Shown: one piece after another, positions 24,806 to 38,538 of the stretch
How the letters are laid out: each line of letters opens with the position of its first letter
Numbering within the stretch: position 1 is the stretch's first letter
Assembly (NCBI RefSeq): GCF_050410795.1
Contig: NZ_CP191258.1
Location: 5,270,001-5,334,000 of the forward strand
Length of the DNA: 64,000 nucleotides
Direction: 5' to 3'
Origin: Fontivita pretiosa
Lineage (GTDB): Bacteria; Planctomycetota; Phycisphaerae; Tepidisphaerales; Tepidisphaeraceae
Notes under the pieces: generated by a model
Seen by the model: only the letters and a program-made list of their open reading frames with translations
Told to the model about the DNA's origin: nothing
Databases searched by the model: none
Position numbers and translations under genes: made by a program

Positions 24806-26014
24806 ATGATCAAGCGACTGGCGATGCTGGTTGTGCTGCTCGGCGTTGCCTACGCACGGGGGGCCGACCCGGCATTGCAGCGCCGTCTCGAGCGGGCCAT
24901 GGAATCGGCCGGCGGGTATCTGCTGGGCAGGCAATCACCCGACGGCGCCTGGCATAGCGGAGTACATGGTTCGTTTCGTGATGGTGTGGGGCTTACTCCT
25001 CACGTCATGACCACGCTGTACTTCCTGGCCAGCGAGCATCCGCCAGCGGCTGAAAGCATCGAGCGCGGTTTGCAGTTCCTGCTTTCGATCACTGATGAGC
25101 AGGGTCGGTTACGTCCGGGCTTCTCGCAGCTCAACTTTCCCGTCTACACCAGTGCCGAGATCAGTTGGGTGCTGGCGATGTGCGACCGGATGCGTCACCC
25201 GGCGATCGAGCGGGCGTGGCTTTCGCGGCTGCGCGAGCGGCAACTCAATGCGGCACTGGGGTGGAACCCGCAGGACGCAGAGTTCGGCGGGTGGGGCTAT
25301 TCGCCGCTGATCCCTCACAAATTGCCCTCCGGCGCGCGGGGGCTGATGGTGGACTCGAACCTGTCGGCGACAGTGTTTGCTCTTGGCGCGCTACGGGTGG
25401 CGCGCGTCGCGCACGACGATCCGGCCTGGCGCGATGCGCTGGTCTTCATCGATCGCTGCCAGAACTTTCAGGACGATCCGGGCAGGCACGACGATCGCTA
25501 CGATGACGGCGGGTTCTTCTTCATGCCCGCCGACGCGGCCAGGAACAAGCCCGGCGCGGTGCCGGGTTCGGGCAAGCCTGGCGCCGGCGAGCGATATCAC
25601 TCCTATGGCACGATGACCGCCGACGGCGTGCGCGCGATGCTCGTGTGCGGCCGGCGGCACGATCATCCGCGTGTGGTCGCGGCGGCGCGATGGCTGGCAA
25701 CCAACTTCGACGTCACGCGCAACCCGGGCACTTTTAACACGGATCGTGAGTTCCTTCGTGATTCGAGCTACTACTACTGGGTCTGGTCGGCCTCGCATGC
25801 CATGACGCGACTGGGGCTGCGGGAGATTCAGACCGCGCGCGGCAGGATCGACTGGCGGGTTTCGCTGGCGGAAGAGCTGCTCAAGCGCCAGCGGCCGGAC
25901 GGTTCGTGGGCGAATGATGCCTCGGGACTGAAGGAGGACGATCCGCTGGTGGCCACTCCCTTCGCCGCGGCGGCTCTTGTGGTCTGCTACGACGGCCTGT
26001 ATCGCGGAAAATGA
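24806..26014 (+). CDS. Secreted prenyltransferase/squalene-cyclase-like repeat protein (second of pair)
   Basis: 402 residues from the ATG at 24806 (a GTG two codons earlier is possible). The signal peptide ends near AYARG. Repeats again show cyclase-like QW features: LLGRQSPDGAWHSG, AEFGGWGYS and LLKRQRPDGSWAND. A middle Asp/Gly-rich portion (DDRYDDGGFFF) and YHSYGTMTADGVRAML are typical of planctomycete secreted members. Function unknown. It is probably co-transcribed with the gene at 23479, from which it differs in length and insert positions, suggesting an old duplication or a two-component partnership. Confidence 0.75.
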   Translation: MIKRLAMLVVLLGVAYARGADPALQRRLERAMESAGGYLLGRQSPDGAWHSGVHGSFRDGVGLTPHVMTTLYFLASEHPPAAESIERGLQFLLSITDEQGRLRPGFSQLNFPVYTSAEISWVLAMCDRMRHPAIERAWLSRLRERQLNAALGWNPQDAEFGGWGYSPLIPHKLPSGARGLMVDSNLSATVFALGALRVARVAHDDPAWRDALVFIDRCQNFQDDPGRHDDRYDDGGFFFMPADAARNKPGAVPGSGKPGAGERYHSYGTMTADGVRAMLVCGRRHDHPRVVAAARWLATNFDVTRNPGTFNTDREFLRDSSYYYWVWSASHAMTRLGLREIQTARGRIDWRVSLAEELLKRQRPDGSWANDASGLKEDDPLVATPFAAAALVVCYDGLYRGK

Positions 26015-26037
26015 GGCGAACAGAGCGCGCCTCGTTT

Positions 26038-26097
26038 CACGGCCGTCCCGGCCATGCGCGGCGCTCGCTGCCCCTGGGCACGGGCGGGATGCCCGTG
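26038..26097. repeat. Two adjacent extragenic palindromes
   Basis: First, degenerate: CACGGCC-GTCCC-GGCCATG (26038-26056, one mismatch). Second, perfect: CACGGGC-GGGAT-GCCCGTG (26079-26097). Both lie in the convergent spacer between the cyclase-like gene and the UDP-glucuronate decarboxylase gene. They belong to the same palindrome family as 22712-22731. Confidence 0.6.
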
Positions 26098-26162
26098 ACA
26101 CGACGGATGCCTGCTACACGTCGGCGGACACCCGTCACTCTCGTGCTCACGGGCTTTACGCC

Positions 26163-27161
26163 TCACAACCCCATCGACTTGTGCGCGGTGTGGTTCGTCG
26201 GCTTGCGGAAATGCCTCAGGTCGATGCTCTTGAAGTACTCGATCGTCTTGATCAAACCTTCCTTCAGCGGGACCTTCGGCTCCCAGCCGAGCTGTTTCTT
26301 GGCCAGGGTGATGTCCGGGCGGCGCTGGCTGGGGTCGTCGGCCGGACGCGGCAGGTAGACAATCCGGCTCCTGCTGCCGGTCAATTCCAGCACCAGTTGA
26401 GCCAGCTCGTTCATCGTGAACTCGTCGGGGTTGCCGAGGTTGACCGGCCCGATGAACGAATCCGGCCCGTTCATCATCCGCAGGATGCCTTCGATCAGAT
26501 CGTCGCGATAGCAGAACGAGCGGGTCTGGCTGCCGTCACCGTAAATGGTCAGGTCCTGGCCGGTCAGCGCCTGGACGATGAAGTTGCTCACGACTCGCCC
26601 GTCGTAGGGATGCATCCGCGGGCCATAGGTATTGAAGATCCGCACGACCCGGATATTGACCTTGTTCTGCCGGTGGTAGTCGAAGAAGAGTGTTTCAGCG
26701 GCGCGTTTGCCTTCGTCGTAGCAGCTTCGAATCCCGATCGGGTTGACGTTGCCCCAGTAGTCCTCCGACTGCGGGTGCATCTTCGGCTCGCCGTAGACCT
26801 CGCTGGTTGAGGCCTGAAGGATCTTGGCCCGGGCGCGTTTCGCCAGCCCCAGCATGTTGATCGACCCCAGCACCGAGGTCTTCATCGTCTTGATGGGGTT
26901 GTACTGGTAATGCGGCGGCGAGGCAGGGCAGGCCATGTTGTAGATCTCATCCACCTCCAGCCAGATCGGATGCACGATGTCATGGCGGATGAACTCGAAA
27001 TTCGGCCGGTGCAGCAGATGGGCGATGTTGTCTTTCTGGCTGGTGAACAGGTTGTCCAGGCAGATCACATCGTGCCCCTGCTCGACCAGCCGCTCGCACA
27101 GGGCCGATCCAAGGAATCCGGCCCCGCCGGTCACGAGGATGCGCTTCAGTGAGGTGGACAT
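26163..27161 (-). CDS. UDP-glucuronate decarboxylase (UDP-xylose synthase)
   Basis: 332 residues, short-chain dehydrogenase/extended family. NAD-binding TGGAGFLG (11-18); catalytic set Thr119 and Glu121 in [10 protein letters not shown], and Tyr148/Lys152 in [11 protein letters not shown], as in UXS enzymes; [19 protein letters not shown] is also typical. It decarboxylates UDP-glucuronate to UDP-xylose, a donor for envelope or exopolysaccharide glycans. No SD; GATAAT lies 10 nt before the ATG. It is divergent from the GH106-like gene with only about 66 bp between start codons, so the two may share control. Confidence 0.92.
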   Translation of the reverse strand: MSTSLKRILVTGGAGFLGSALCERLVEQGHDVICLDNLFTSQKDNIAHLLHRPNFEFIRHDIVHPIWLEVDEIYNMACPASPPHYQYNPIKTMKTSVLGSINMLGLAKRARAKILQASTSEVYGEPKMHPQSEDYWGNVNPIGIRSCYDEGKRAAETLFFDYHRQNKVNIRVVRIFNTYGPRMHPYDGRVVSNFIVQALTGQDLTIYGDGSQTRSFCYRDDLIEGILRMMNGPDSFIGPVNLGNPDEFTMNELAQLVLELTGSRSRIVYLPRPADDPSQRRPDITLAKKQLGWEPKVPLKEGLIKTIEYFKSIDLRHFRKPTNHTAHKSMGL

Positions 27162-27171
27162 AGACACCGGT

Positions 27172-27177
27172 ATTATC
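27172..27177 (-). promoter_or_regulatory. Putative -10 element (GATAAT) for UDP-glucuronate decarboxylase
   Basis: GATAAT on the minus strand, 10 nt upstream of the ATG at 27161, with no Shine-Dalgarno sequence in between. It implies a very short or absent 5' leader. No clear -35 box is visible. Confidence 0.35.
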
Positions 27178-27227
27178 GGTTCATTTTCACAGTGAGTGTA
27201 GCATGTCATGATAGGATGGCAGTCCTG

Positions 27228-30200
27228 ATGCAGACCCTGCAATTTCTGGAACAGACCTGTGGCGAACCCGACCCGCGATACTCCCCTGCCCCGATCTGGT
27301 GGTGGAGCGGCGAAAAGCTGTCCGTCGACCGTATGCGCTGGCAGATGGACCAGCTCCGCGCGATGGGGATCCGCAATGTGGTAGTCCTGAACCTGGCCCC
27401 GAACGGGCCGCTGTTCGGGAGCGTCGCCGACGACCCGCCTTTCTTGTCCGAACCGTGGTGGACGATCTTCGCCAAGGTTTGTGACCACGCGCGCCACATC
27501 GGTATGTTCGTCTGGTTCTACGACCAGATCGGCTTCAGCGGCGCGAATTACCAGGCCGAACTGGTCGCGGCGCATCCGGAGTTCTCTGGCCAGCAGCTTG
27601 GCATCGCCACCGCCGAGGGAACCGGCGCGCTGCGGGTCGAGTGCCCCGGCGCCGCGACGCCGCTGGCGGCGTATGTGGTGACCGACAACCAGGTCCGGTA
27701 TGTGCCAGTGAGTGATCGTGCCGCCTGCGTCGATGCATCAACCCGATCGAAGCTGTGTCTGGTCTACTCGCTTCGTCAGGGCTACGACTACTTCGATCCC
27801 GCCGCGTGCGACAAGCTGCTGGACACCGTCCATCGCCAGTTCGAACGCCGGCTGCCACAGCATATCGGCACGACGATCGTCGGCAGTTTTCAGGATGAGC
27901 TGCCCGACCTGCCGACGTGGGGCCGGACGTTTGCTGACAGCTTCGCCGATGCATTCGGCTATCGCCTGGAGCAGGTGATCCATCGCCTGTTTGAGCCGGG
28001 GGACGCCGAGGCGCGTCGCACGCGACTGCATTATCACCAGCATCGCGCCAATCTCGCCGAGCAAGCATTCTTCAAGCCCTTTTTCCGTTGGCACCAGGAG
28101 CATGGCCTTGCGTGCGGCTTCGACCAGCAAAGCCCCGCGCGCGAGGCTCGGGCGCTGGGTTGCGTGCAGAAGTATGCCGACTACATCCAGACCCACCGCT
28201 GGTACGCGATCCCCGGCTGCGACCTGCACGGAAACGCCAGGCTCCACTCCTCGATCGCCTTTATGTACAACCGCCCACGCGTCTGGATCGAAGGGTTTCA
28301 TTCCACCGGCTGGGGCGGCAGCATCGCCGACACGTTTGACTGGCTGATGCCATTTCTCCAGTCCGGCGCCAACTTCTACAACCCGCATGCCGTCTACTAC
28401 TCCACACGCATGGGCTGGTGGGAGTGGGCGCCGCCCAGCACCTGCTGGCGGCAGCCGTACGCCATGCACTACCGTGGCTTCGCAGAGATGATCTGCCGGC
28501 TCACGAAGCTGCTCAGCCAGGGCGTGCAGCAGGCCAGCGTCGGCGTTGTGTTCCCCACGGCCACCGTTCAAGCCAACCTCGGCCCCACCCAGTCATTTGC
28601 CGATGCCGCCGCCGCCGACCAGACGCTGTATCACATCCTCGGCTCGATGCGCTGGCACGAGGCCGAACTGGGTGTGCTCGACAGGCTGGCGATCGACTTT
28701 CATATCCTCGATGAGCCGACGATTCAGGCCGCTTCTGTCTCTGCCTGCACGCAGGGCGAGATGAACTTCAATGGCGTTTCTCTGGGCACGCTCATCCTGC
28801 CGCACATCACGATGCTGGACGACGCGACGGTGGCCAAGCTGCGCGCCTTCGCCCGCGCCGGCGGACGTATCCTGGCCGTCGGTTCCTCGACGATCGAAAC
28901 CCCCGACGGTGACGTGCTCGACATCGCTGCTCTGCCACATGCCCTGGTCGTTGCATCCGTCGATGCGCTCACCGAGGCGCTGCGCACCACGCCGCGCCAG
29001 ATCACATCGCCGGTTCCGTTCCTCCACCGACAGTGCGACGATTTGCACATTCTGTTCATCCCCGCTTGCGCCGGGAAGAATACCCGCGTCCGCTGGACCG
29101 GCTGGTTCGCCAGCCTCGATGAAGCGACAATCGATCCGGATCGCTATCTCAAGTGCGTCGATCTGGTTCTGCCCGACTCCGTCAAACAAGTCGTTCGTTA
29201 CGATCCGGTCGAGAATCGCGGCCAGGCGCTGAACGTCCGGCCGGACGGCCGGTTGCACCTGGATTTCGAAGGCGCGCCGTTCGCCATCCTGATCTGGTCC
29301 GATTCCGAGCAGCGATCTTTCACTGCGTCCACCAACGCGAGTGCTCCCAGCCGGACTACCCTGCTGACATTGTCCGACGCCTGGACCTGTGAGTACGTCC
29401 CGACCCTGCCCGAGACCTTCGCCGACATCTACGACCCTGGCCGACCGGAACTGCGCTGGCCGCATACCGCGGAGTTCACCTGGCGAATTGCCGATCGCAC
29501 CGACAGCCAGCCGCAGACCGTGCGTGCCACCTTCGGCATCGGCGGCTGGGCGCGCATCGCCGATCAGCCGCCCCGGCCACTTGTCTACTCGCCTCAGTTC
29601 GGCATCGCCCAGGATGAAATCCACCTGTATACGCTGGGGCCCAAGGGCTTCGTGCCCGAGGAATTCATCGATCTGGGTCGGCTACAGACAGGCCAGACCG
29701 CGACCATCACCACCAGTGTGTGTTTGCCGACACAGCGGAGCGTGGTTCTGGCCGTCGGCGCCAACGCCCGCAAGCGTGCCTTGCTCGCCGGGCAGCTCTT
29801 TGAGCAACCCGACGACGGCGCGTACCTTTGGCTGACGGCCCCGTTTGTCCTTCCCGCCGGCCAGATCGGCATCGAGCTGTCGCTCACGGCCGAAAGGGAC
29901 GGCCGCGTGCGGGCATACTGGTGTCTTTTGGAGCCTGAAGCCGCCGAGCGGTTCCGACGCCCCGAACGGATGATCCCGCCTGATCCTCCGGTCAAAGGCT
30001 CACGTCTGACTTACCGCGCGACGTTCGTGATCCGCGCGCCGCTGGCCGAAGCACGTGCTCAGGTCACTGCCGCCGCCGTCGCGACGGTATACGTTGATGA
30101 TCAACTGCTCGGCCACCAGGGCGGGTTCGACCCCTACCGACTGCACACGCGCAGCGTTGTCTATCCACTGCCGCCGCTGCCGCCCGGATCACACCAGATC

Positions 30201-31112
30201 CGCATCGACCTGGTTGAACCGCAAGGCGGCGCCCCGCTGCTGGTGGATCTGTGCGGACGCTACCAGGCCGGCGGCGAGCTGCGGCTGCTTTCCGGCCCGC
30301 AGTGGACGGTCAGCCGCGACGACCAGCCGGCCGTGCCGGTCAAGCTATACAGCAAACCGGAGGGAGACGCGGCGGTCTGGCGGCTTCGGCCCGGGGCGCA
30401 TCCGCTGCCGCAATCAAGCTGGCTGAACGGACCCCAGCCATCGGACGTGCTGCAACTCGACGCCAGCCCCATCGACGCGCAGCCCGTCGTGCAGATCCTC
30501 GAATGGACCATACCTCCGGGCGCGCAGACCCTTCGCCTGCCACTGGAAGCGGATGTGCAAATCGTCTCGCTTCACATCGACGGCCAGCCGATTGCAGTGG
30601 ATGCCGGTGCAAGCGTCGATCTGCGCCCCGCCGGGCCGACTCCCGCACGCCAGGCGTGTCTGCGGGTGCGCAGCCGTCGGCTTGGCGGCGGCGTGTTCAG
30701 CGGACCGCTCAGCTATACCTTCGCCCAGGGACGGCTCGCCTGCGGCTCGTGGCTCTGCCAGGGTCTGCGATCGTACTCGGGCGCGATTCGCATGAAACAG
30801 CGATTCTTCATCCAAGGCCTCGGCCAGGATCCATCCGGGCGGTTGATGCTGGACTTGGGCCGGGTCAGAGGCACCGTTCAGGCCATGCTCAACGGCCAGT
30901 CGCTCGGCCAGCGGTTTATGACTCCCTACCGCTTTGAGATACCGCCGGATTGCATCCGCCCCGGAACCAACGAGCTGGACCTGTTGCTCACCAACACCCT
31001 GGCCAACTTCCTGTCCACCTGGAGCCCCACCCGCGGCTGGTCCCCCGACCAGTTCGTCTGCGGCCTGTTCGGCCCCGTAACCCTGAGCCGCGCCACAACC
31101 ACATCGAGTTAG
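27228..31112 (+). CDS. Very large GH106-like glycoside hydrolase
   Basis: 1294 residues from the ATG at 27228, chosen because an AGGA lies 11 nt upstream; GTG 27192 and ATG 27216 are alternatives. The N-terminal TIM-barrel-like region starts [20 protein letters not shown] and continues with [15 protein letters not shown], as in GH106 alpha-L-rhamnosidase-like proteins. Then come a central domain with [13 protein letters not shown] and [12 protein letters not shown], and beta-sandwich modules ending in a galactose-binding-like region ([17 protein letters not shown], about 1200-1290). It probably hydrolyses rhamnose- or uronate-containing glycans. No signal peptide is evident, which is unusual for polysaccharide breakdown outside the cell. 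Confidence 0.75.
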   Translation: MQTLQFLEQTCGEPDPRYSPAPIWWWSGEKLSVDRMRWQMDQLRAMGIRNVVVLNLAPNGPLFGSVADDPPFLSEPWWTIFAKVCDHARHIGMFVWFYDQIGFSGANYQAELVAAHPEFSGQQLGIATAEGTGALRVECPGAATPLAAYVVTDNQVRYVPVSDRAACVDASTRSKLCLVYSLRQGYDYFDPAACDKLLDTVHRQFERRLPQHIGTTIVGSFQDELPDLPTWGRTFADSFADAFGYRLEQVIHRLFEPGDAEARRTRLHYHQHRANLAEQAFFKPFFRWHQEHGLACGFDQQSPAREARALGCVQKYADYIQTHRWYAIPGCDLHGNARLHSSIAFMYNRPRVWIEGFHSTGWGGSIADTFDWLMPFLQSGANFYNPHAVYYSTRMGWWEWAPPSTCWRQPYAMHYRGFAEMICRLTKLLSQGVQQASVGVVFPTATVQANLGPTQSFADAAAADQTLYHILGSMRWHEAELGVLDRLAIDFHILDEPTIQAASVSACTQGEMNFNGVSLGTLILPHITMLDDATVAKLRAFARAGGRILAVGSSTIETPDGDVLDIAALPHALVVASVDALTEALRTTPRQITSPVPFLHRQCDDLHILFIPACAGKNTRVRWTGWFASLDEATIDPDRYLKCVDLVLPDSVKQVVRYDPVENRGQALNVRPDGRLHLDFEGAPFAILIWSDSEQRSFTASTNASAPSRTTLLTLSDAWTCEYVPTLPETFADIYDPGRPELRWPHTAEFTWRIADRTDSQPQTVRATFGIGGWARIADQPPRPLVYSPQFGIAQDEIHLYTLGPKGFVPEEFIDLGRLQTGQTATITTSVCLPTQRSVVLAVGANARKRALLAGQLFEQPDDGAYLWLTAPFVLPAGQIGIELSLTAERDGRVRAYWCLLEPEAAERFRRPERMIPPDPPVKGSRLTYRATFVIRAPLAEARAQVTAAAVATVYVDDQLLGHQGGFDPYRLHTRSVVYPLPPLPPGSHQIRIDLVEPQGGAPLLVDLCGRYQAGGELRLLSGPQWTVSRDDQPAVPVKLYSKPEGDAAVWRLRPGAHPLPQSSWLNGPQPSDVLQLDASPIDAQPVVQILEWTIPPGAQTLRLPLEADVQIVSLHIDGQPIAVDAGASVDLRPAGPTPARQACLRVRSRRLGGGVFSGPLSYTFAQGRLACGSWLCQGLRSYSGAIRMKQRFFIQGLGQDPSGRLMLDLGRVRGTVQAMLNGQSLGQRFMTPYRFEIPPDCIRPGTNELDLLLTNTLANFLSTWSPTRGWSPDQFVCGLFGPVTLSRATTTSS

Positions 31113-31149
31113 ACCAGTCCTGACTCAAGGTGGAGGGCGGGTTTGCACT

Positions 31150-32991
31150 TTATGCTTCAACCGCCAGGAGCAGATCAAGTGCTGCGTCGGCCCAGACGGT
31201 GTCGGTGCCTGCGCCGCCGTCGATGTGGTCTCTGGTGTTATCGCGAGCCTGGATCGCGTCGTTTCCGTCCGCGGCCAGGATTGTGTCGGCTCCGCCGTAG
31301 CTGTTGATCGTATCGTTCCCCGCTCCGGCGCGAATCAGATTGGGCGCCGAAGATCCGACGATCACGTCATCCCCGCTGCCGGCGATGATCGTCTCGATGT
31401 CGTTCAGGATGTTGTCCCGTTCGCCAGCCTGGCCGCTGCGACCGGTCCGAAGCTCGTACCGCTTGCTCAACTCGATGTACAGCGGCGCCGTGCGCGAGGC
31501 GTAGTTGATCGTGTCGGTTCCATAGCCGCCACTGGCGTAATCAGCGCCAGGCCCGCCATCCAGCAGGTCGTTCTGGTTCTGACCGAACAGCGAATCCAGT
31601 CCCGCTTCACCGTAGAGGGTGTCACTGTGCGTCCCGCCGAGCAGAACGTCATTCCCATCGCCGCCGAGAATCCGATCATTGCCGTGCTGACCATCGAGCG
31701 AGTCATTTCCGGCCTGGCCGTAGATGCGGTCCGAGCCGGTGCCACCGAAGATAGTGTCATCGCCGGCTTCGCCCAGGAGGATGTCGGCGCCGTCGCCGCC
31801 GAGGATCGAATCGTTTCCTTCGCCGCCGTAGACGCGATCTGCGCCGCCGGCGCAGACGATGGTGTCGTTTCCGTTGCCTGCGCTGATGTTGCACCCGCGC
31901 ACGCCGGGTCCAAGCGTCACGCTATCGTTGCCATCGCCGCAGGAGATGCTGATCGAGATGACCTGGGCGTTGATGAAGGTGGCGGTCTGTCCATTGCGGA
32001 TGATCGCCAGCGTCCCGCCGCCGCTGAGCGCCAGCGTGATCAGGTCATCGGCATCCGTGCCGGTGATGCTGAGCCTGCCGCCCGCGAGCACAGCCCACGG
32101 CGGCGGATCGTTGCCGGGGTTGACGTTTACAAGGTCCGGACGAAAATCGCGCTTTACGTTCTGGCCGGCGATGACGACGTTGTCGTATCGGACAACCCCG
32201 CCCAGCGCGCCGCCCGAGCCGTAGATCGTGTAGGTTCCATCGGGCAGCTCCAGCGTGTATCCGCCGCTGTTCCAGGTGATGGTGGAGAACTCGGCCGCGT
32301 CGGAGCTGCGCACGGCGCGGATGGTAATGCCCTGGAGCTGTTCGCCAGGCGTGTAGAACCGATCCCCCGATTCATCGCGATACGCCACGCCGGTCAGGAA
32401 ACTGCCCGACCCGCTGTAGGCAAAGTCCTGCGCGGACATGAAGGCATTCAGGCCATTGAAGGTTCCGGTGGCGATCCCCGAGCCGACCTGCTTCCAGGCC
32501 GGGTTCATCATGTTGATGCGGTGCCCTCGCCCGACAATGCCCGCATCGACGTAGAATCCGCGGTGGTGCGAATCGATCAGCGGGAGCAGGTCCGACCCGA
32601 TCGATCCGCCGGTGTAGCCGAGGTTTTCCGCCCAGCCGCTGGGGGTGGCGAAGACGTATCCCGCGTCCGCCATGCGCTGTGCCGGTGAGCGGCCGTCCTC
32701 GTAGTGTCCGAAACGATCATGGTCGATCATCCATTGCGCGTAGGATCTGGCCGCGTCGGTGAGGTAGGGGTTGATCGCCAGGGGCTGCTTGGGATCCGCC
32801 GAGATCGTGCCATCGGCAAGTCCTTCGTTCAGCGCCACGCCGTACCGGCTTGCGGCCTGGCTGGGATTCGCTCTGGCCCAGTTGTACAGCTCGACCATGT
32901 ACTGCTCGAAGGCGGTGGGATACACCGTCGCCAGCAGTCGTCTCGGCTCGATCTGTTGCATCACTGGCACGATCACCGAAAGCGTCTTCAC
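31150..32991 (-). CDS. CAP/SCP-domain protein with RTX calcium-binding repeats
   Basis: 613 residues from a GTG at 32991 with an excellent SD (GGAGG, 9 nt spacing). Residues 14-21, IEPRRLLA, match the LEPR-XLL motif of planctomycete secreted giants. Next is a CAP (SCP/PR-1) domain (about 28-190) with the conserved His in [10 protein letters not shown], Glu in GWAENLGY and His in GRGHRIN. A beta-sandwich region (about 195-300) and then hemolysin-type GGxGxDxxx repeats (about 345-600: [32 protein letters not shown] and others) follow. The repeats should bind calcium outside the cell. Type I secretion or Sec export is possible; no transporter is adjacent. Probably a surface or extracellular protein. 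Confidence 0.88.
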   Translation of the reverse strand: MKTLSVIVPVMQQIEPRRLLATVYPTAFEQYMVELYNWARANPSQAASRYGVALNEGLADGTISADPKQPLAINPYLTDAARSYAQWMIDHDRFGHYEDGRSPAQRMADAGYVFATPSGWAENLGYTGGSIGSDLLPLIDSHHRGFYVDAGIVGRGHRINMMNPAWKQVGSGIATGTFNGLNAFMSAQDFAYSGSGSFLTGVAYRDESGDRFYTPGEQLQGITIRAVRSSDAAEFSTITWNSGGYTLELPDGTYTIYGSGGALGGVVRYDNVVIAGQNVKRDFRPDLVNVNPGNDPPPWAVLAGGRLSITGTDADDLITLALSGGGTLAIIRNGQTATFINAQVISISISCGDGNDSVTLGPGVRGCNISAGNGNDTIVCAGGADRVYGGEGNDSILGGDGADILLGEAGDDTIFGGTGSDRIYGQAGNDSLDGQHGNDRILGGDGNDVLLGGTHSDTLYGEAGLDSLFGQNQNDLLDGGPGADYASGGYGTDTINYASRTAPLYIELSKRYELRTGRSGQAGERDNILNDIETIIAGSGDDVIVGSSAPNLIRAGAGNDTINSYGGADTILAADGNDAIQARDNTRDHIDGGAGTDTVWADAALDLLLAVEA

Positions 32992-33257
32992 GTCAGTCGC
33001 CCTCCAACGATCTGATCGGACTGACAGAAGGTGCAGGCAACGCCAAACGTGACAGGGAAATGCACCGGAATGAATTGATTCGACACTCCGACGGCGGCTG
33101 GTCTGTACAATCTGCACAATCGGCGGAGTTTGGCGCATTACCGGACGGAAGACTCACCGCCCGCGGTACCCCGGGCGGGGACGAAAGTTCCGCCGCCTTG
33201 AGCCATCCGCAGGCGGCGCATAAGATCCGCGACTTGTCACTTACCCAGAGCAGACTC

Positions 33258-35987
<2,730 letters not shown>

Positions 35988-36056
35988 CGCCGCCTGGCCA
36001 GTTACCCGTGTCGCGACAGGGCTTCTGTGCGCTGTTTTTTGACCAGGAGGATCGTC

Positions 36057-38522
36057 TCAGTTTGTTGGAGCGCGACCTTCGCTCTGGCGGTGGTACAGAT
36101 ACGACACCGCCAGCAGCAATCCGCCCACCACCACGAACGACAGAATCCGCCACACCGCTTTCACCTCGGCCATGTCGATCACCAGAATCTTCAGCAGCGT
36201 CAGGCCAAGCAGCGCGAGCGCGGCGTAGCGCAACGCGGCGATATTTCGGCGAAAGCCGATCAGCACGGCGACGAAGCCCGTGGTGGCCCACAGCACGCTC
36301 ATCACCACCTGTTTCACGTTCGCCACGTCGCTGATCGCTGCCGAGCCGCTGACCACCAGCCAGTCCACGAACCGGCAGGCCTCCACGTTCAGCATGACCA
36401 GCAGCAGAATCGCGGCCCAGACGATCAGCGTATGCGTCTGGCTTGCAGTGGCAGCGCGGCTGCGTCGCCACTGCATCCACAAACCCCAGATCGTCGCGCT
36501 CAGCAGTGCACCGTTACCGGCGACGCTGTTGATCAGCGGCAGCGGCAGACCTTTGGCACGCGGATAGCTCCAGTGCTCGACGATCGGAGCCAGAGCATCG
36601 ACCAGCAGCCAGTTGATGCTGACCAGACCGGCCAGCACCGCGGCATGAGGCAGATACCCCAGCCGCCTATCGACTCCCCCCAGCGCCACGACCGCCGCCG
36701 TCCACACAATCAACAGCAGCGTCAGGGCTGATCCCTGGTACGCGCTGGCGACGGCGGCGACGTAACAGAGCGTGCCGCAGGCCGAGACGAACACGCCAAC
36801 GGGGTCCAAACGGCGGAGAAGGTGAGATTCGTCTGTGGCCGCGGTGGCGTAGTCCAACACACCTGCCCCGCCGCCTTCGAGCGCGCCGCCTGCACCGGCA
36901 AACCGCTTTGGAGTCGGCAGCAGTTCGGCGATTCGGCTTTGCAGCCCCGGCAGCAGCCCGGTTCCGCCCGGACTCAGCCACGCGATCCCATGCGCCAGGA
37001 TCGCCGACGCCCAGGCCATCAGCATCCACCGCGAAACGGTGAACGAACCGATGGACCAGACCACCTCAGACCGCAGCCCGGAGTCAAAAGAGACCAGCCT
37101 CCAGACCGACAGAAGCAGCAGGACGATGGCCCAGCCGCGGGCCGCGGGCAGGTTGAGCTGCCACGCCAGCGCCGCCAGCACGCCCGCCAGCGCCAGCCAG
37201 GCTAAAGTAATGGCGAACTGATCCAGCAGCAGTGGAAAGGCCAGGGTAACCAGCGCCGCGCTCTGGAGCAGCGAGGAGGCGGCGAATCCTCGCGCCCGCA
37301 CCAGCACCACCGCCGCCGCATGCGCCCCGGCCAGTCCCAGCGACACCACCCCCAGCATCGGGCGATGCTCGGGACGCGGATAGATCACGCACAGAAGCCC
37401 AAACATCGCCGCCGTGTTCAGCAGCGACAGAATCGCGCAAGCCGGATCCAGCATGCGCTCGACGACCTGGCCGCGCTGGCGGCAAAGCGAAAGGATCATC
37501 TCCACGAAAAATCCGAGCCAGTAAATGGTCAACCAGGTCGTCGCCAGCGACTGATGGTCGTTGCGTCGGCCCGGGCCGCTCCACCAGGCGGCAAAGGAAA
37601 CGATGGTGCCGGTCCACGCCAGTTTGCGCAGCGGAATCCATCGTGGCTTGAAGCAGGACAAAACCCATCCCACAGCCGAAAGCACGCCGAGATACGCCAG
37701 CAGTTCCGCGGAGCGATCCTGTCCGCTATCCAGGACGAACGGCGCCAGATACGCGCCGACCAACGCGATGATCGCCAGCACCATCGAGTTGATGTGCAGC
37801 GAGAGGATGACGCCGACAGCGGCGGTGATGGCCACGCCAGCGAACGCGGCGCCGACGCCAAGCACTGGATTCTGCGGCCAAAGCGCGTACGCCCCGAAGA
37901 AACTCGCCAGCACGATCGCCAAACCAGCCCCATGCAGCGTCGCGGCCAATATCCGCACGCGCCGCCGGTGCATCCATTCACCGATCGCGCCAAGCATCAC
38001 GCCCGTGACAATCGCCGCGATGATCCGCATCGTCGGCGTGGGGTTGATCCACCCCTGATCCCAGGCGTACTTGATGAAAAAGCACACGCCCAACACAACC
38101 ACCACGGCCCCGATCCAGCCCGACCAGTTCAGCCCGATGGTCAGCTCCAGGTTGCGATGCTGAGGTGCGGCGGCGCCGAACGAATCCTCATCCCCTGGCA
38201 ACACTTCCACGGGCACGGCGGTCGTGGAAGCGGGCGCAGAATACGGGATCGGTTCTACCGGCAAGGCAACGGGTTCCGACGTCGCGGCGATACGCGATTC
38301 GGCGGCGCTGACGGGCGAATTGCTCATCGGCGCCACCGGAGCCGACGTGATCGACGGATGCGGCTGGGGCGACGACACCGGCCGATCCCCGAATCGCTGG
38401 CCCCCGCCGTCAATCCCGACGCGGCGCTCCAACCGATCCAGCCGCTCGCTGAGCAACTGGATGGATTCACGAAGCTGTTTCAGTTCCGACTCGTTGCCGG
38501 TGTGGCGGGATTGGCTGTTCAT
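36057..38522 (-). CDS. Large polytopic membrane protein, DUF2339 family
   Basis: 821 residues. The N-terminal 40 residues form a coiled coil (ESELKQLRESIQLLSERLDRLERR). A Pro/Ser-rich linker follows, then from about residue 105 roughly 20 or more hydrophobic spans to the end. The start of the membrane part, NLELTIGLNWSGWIGAVVVVLGVCFFIKYAWDQGW, is the hallmark of DUF2339. Function unknown; members are predicted transport or envelope proteins. A TTGACA/TAACTT promoter with an overlapping GTTAGC/GCTAAC palindrome precedes it, and the SD GGAG is close to the ATG at 38522. Convergent with acnA. Confidence 0.85.
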   Translation of the reverse strand: MNSQSRHTGNESELKQLRESIQLLSERLDRLERRVGIDGGGQRFGDRPVSSPQPHPSITSAPVAPMSNSPVSAAESRIAATSEPVALPVEPIPYSAPASTTAVPVEVLPGDEDSFGAAAPQHRNLELTIGLNWSGWIGAVVVVLGVCFFIKYAWDQGWINPTPTMRIIAAIVTGVMLGAIGEWMHRRRVRILAATLHGAGLAIVLASFFGAYALWPQNPVLGVGAAFAGVAITAAVGVILSLHINSMVLAIIALVGAYLAPFVLDSGQDRSAELLAYLGVLSAVGWVLSCFKPRWIPLRKLAWTGTIVSFAAWWSGPGRRNDHQSLATTWLTIYWLGFFVEMILSLCRQRGQVVERMLDPACAILSLLNTAAMFGLLCVIYPRPEHRPMLGVVSLGLAGAHAAAVVLVRARGFAASSLLQSAALVTLAFPLLLDQFAITLAWLALAGVLAALAWQLNLPAARGWAIVLLLLSVWRLVSFDSGLRSEVVWSIGSFTVSRWMLMAWASAILAHGIAWLSPGGTGLLPGLQSRIAELLPTPKRFAGAGGALEGGGAGVLDYATAATDESHLLRRLDPVGVFVSACGTLCYVAAVASAYQGSALTLLLIVWTAAVVALGGVDRRLGYLPHAAVLAGLVSINWLLVDALAPIVEHWSYPRAKGLPLPLINSVAGNGALLSATIWGLWMQWRRSRAATASQTHTLIVWAAILLLVMLNVEACRFVDWLVVSGSAAISDVANVKQVVMSVLWATTGFVAVLIGFRRNIAALRYAALALLGLTLLKILVIDMAEVKAVWRILSFVVVGGLLLAVSYLYHRQSEGRAPTN

Positions 38523-38538
38523 GGCTGCTCCGGGCAGA

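Noticed and set aside
31330..32000. Repetitive DNA that could suggest a repeat array
   Set aside because: It encodes the RTX glycine-rich nonapeptides; DNA repeats follow from protein repeats.
35988..36056. Hairpin plus TTTTTT after acnA as terminator
   Set aside because: The tgtcgcgaca stem is short and separated from the T run by about 15 nt.
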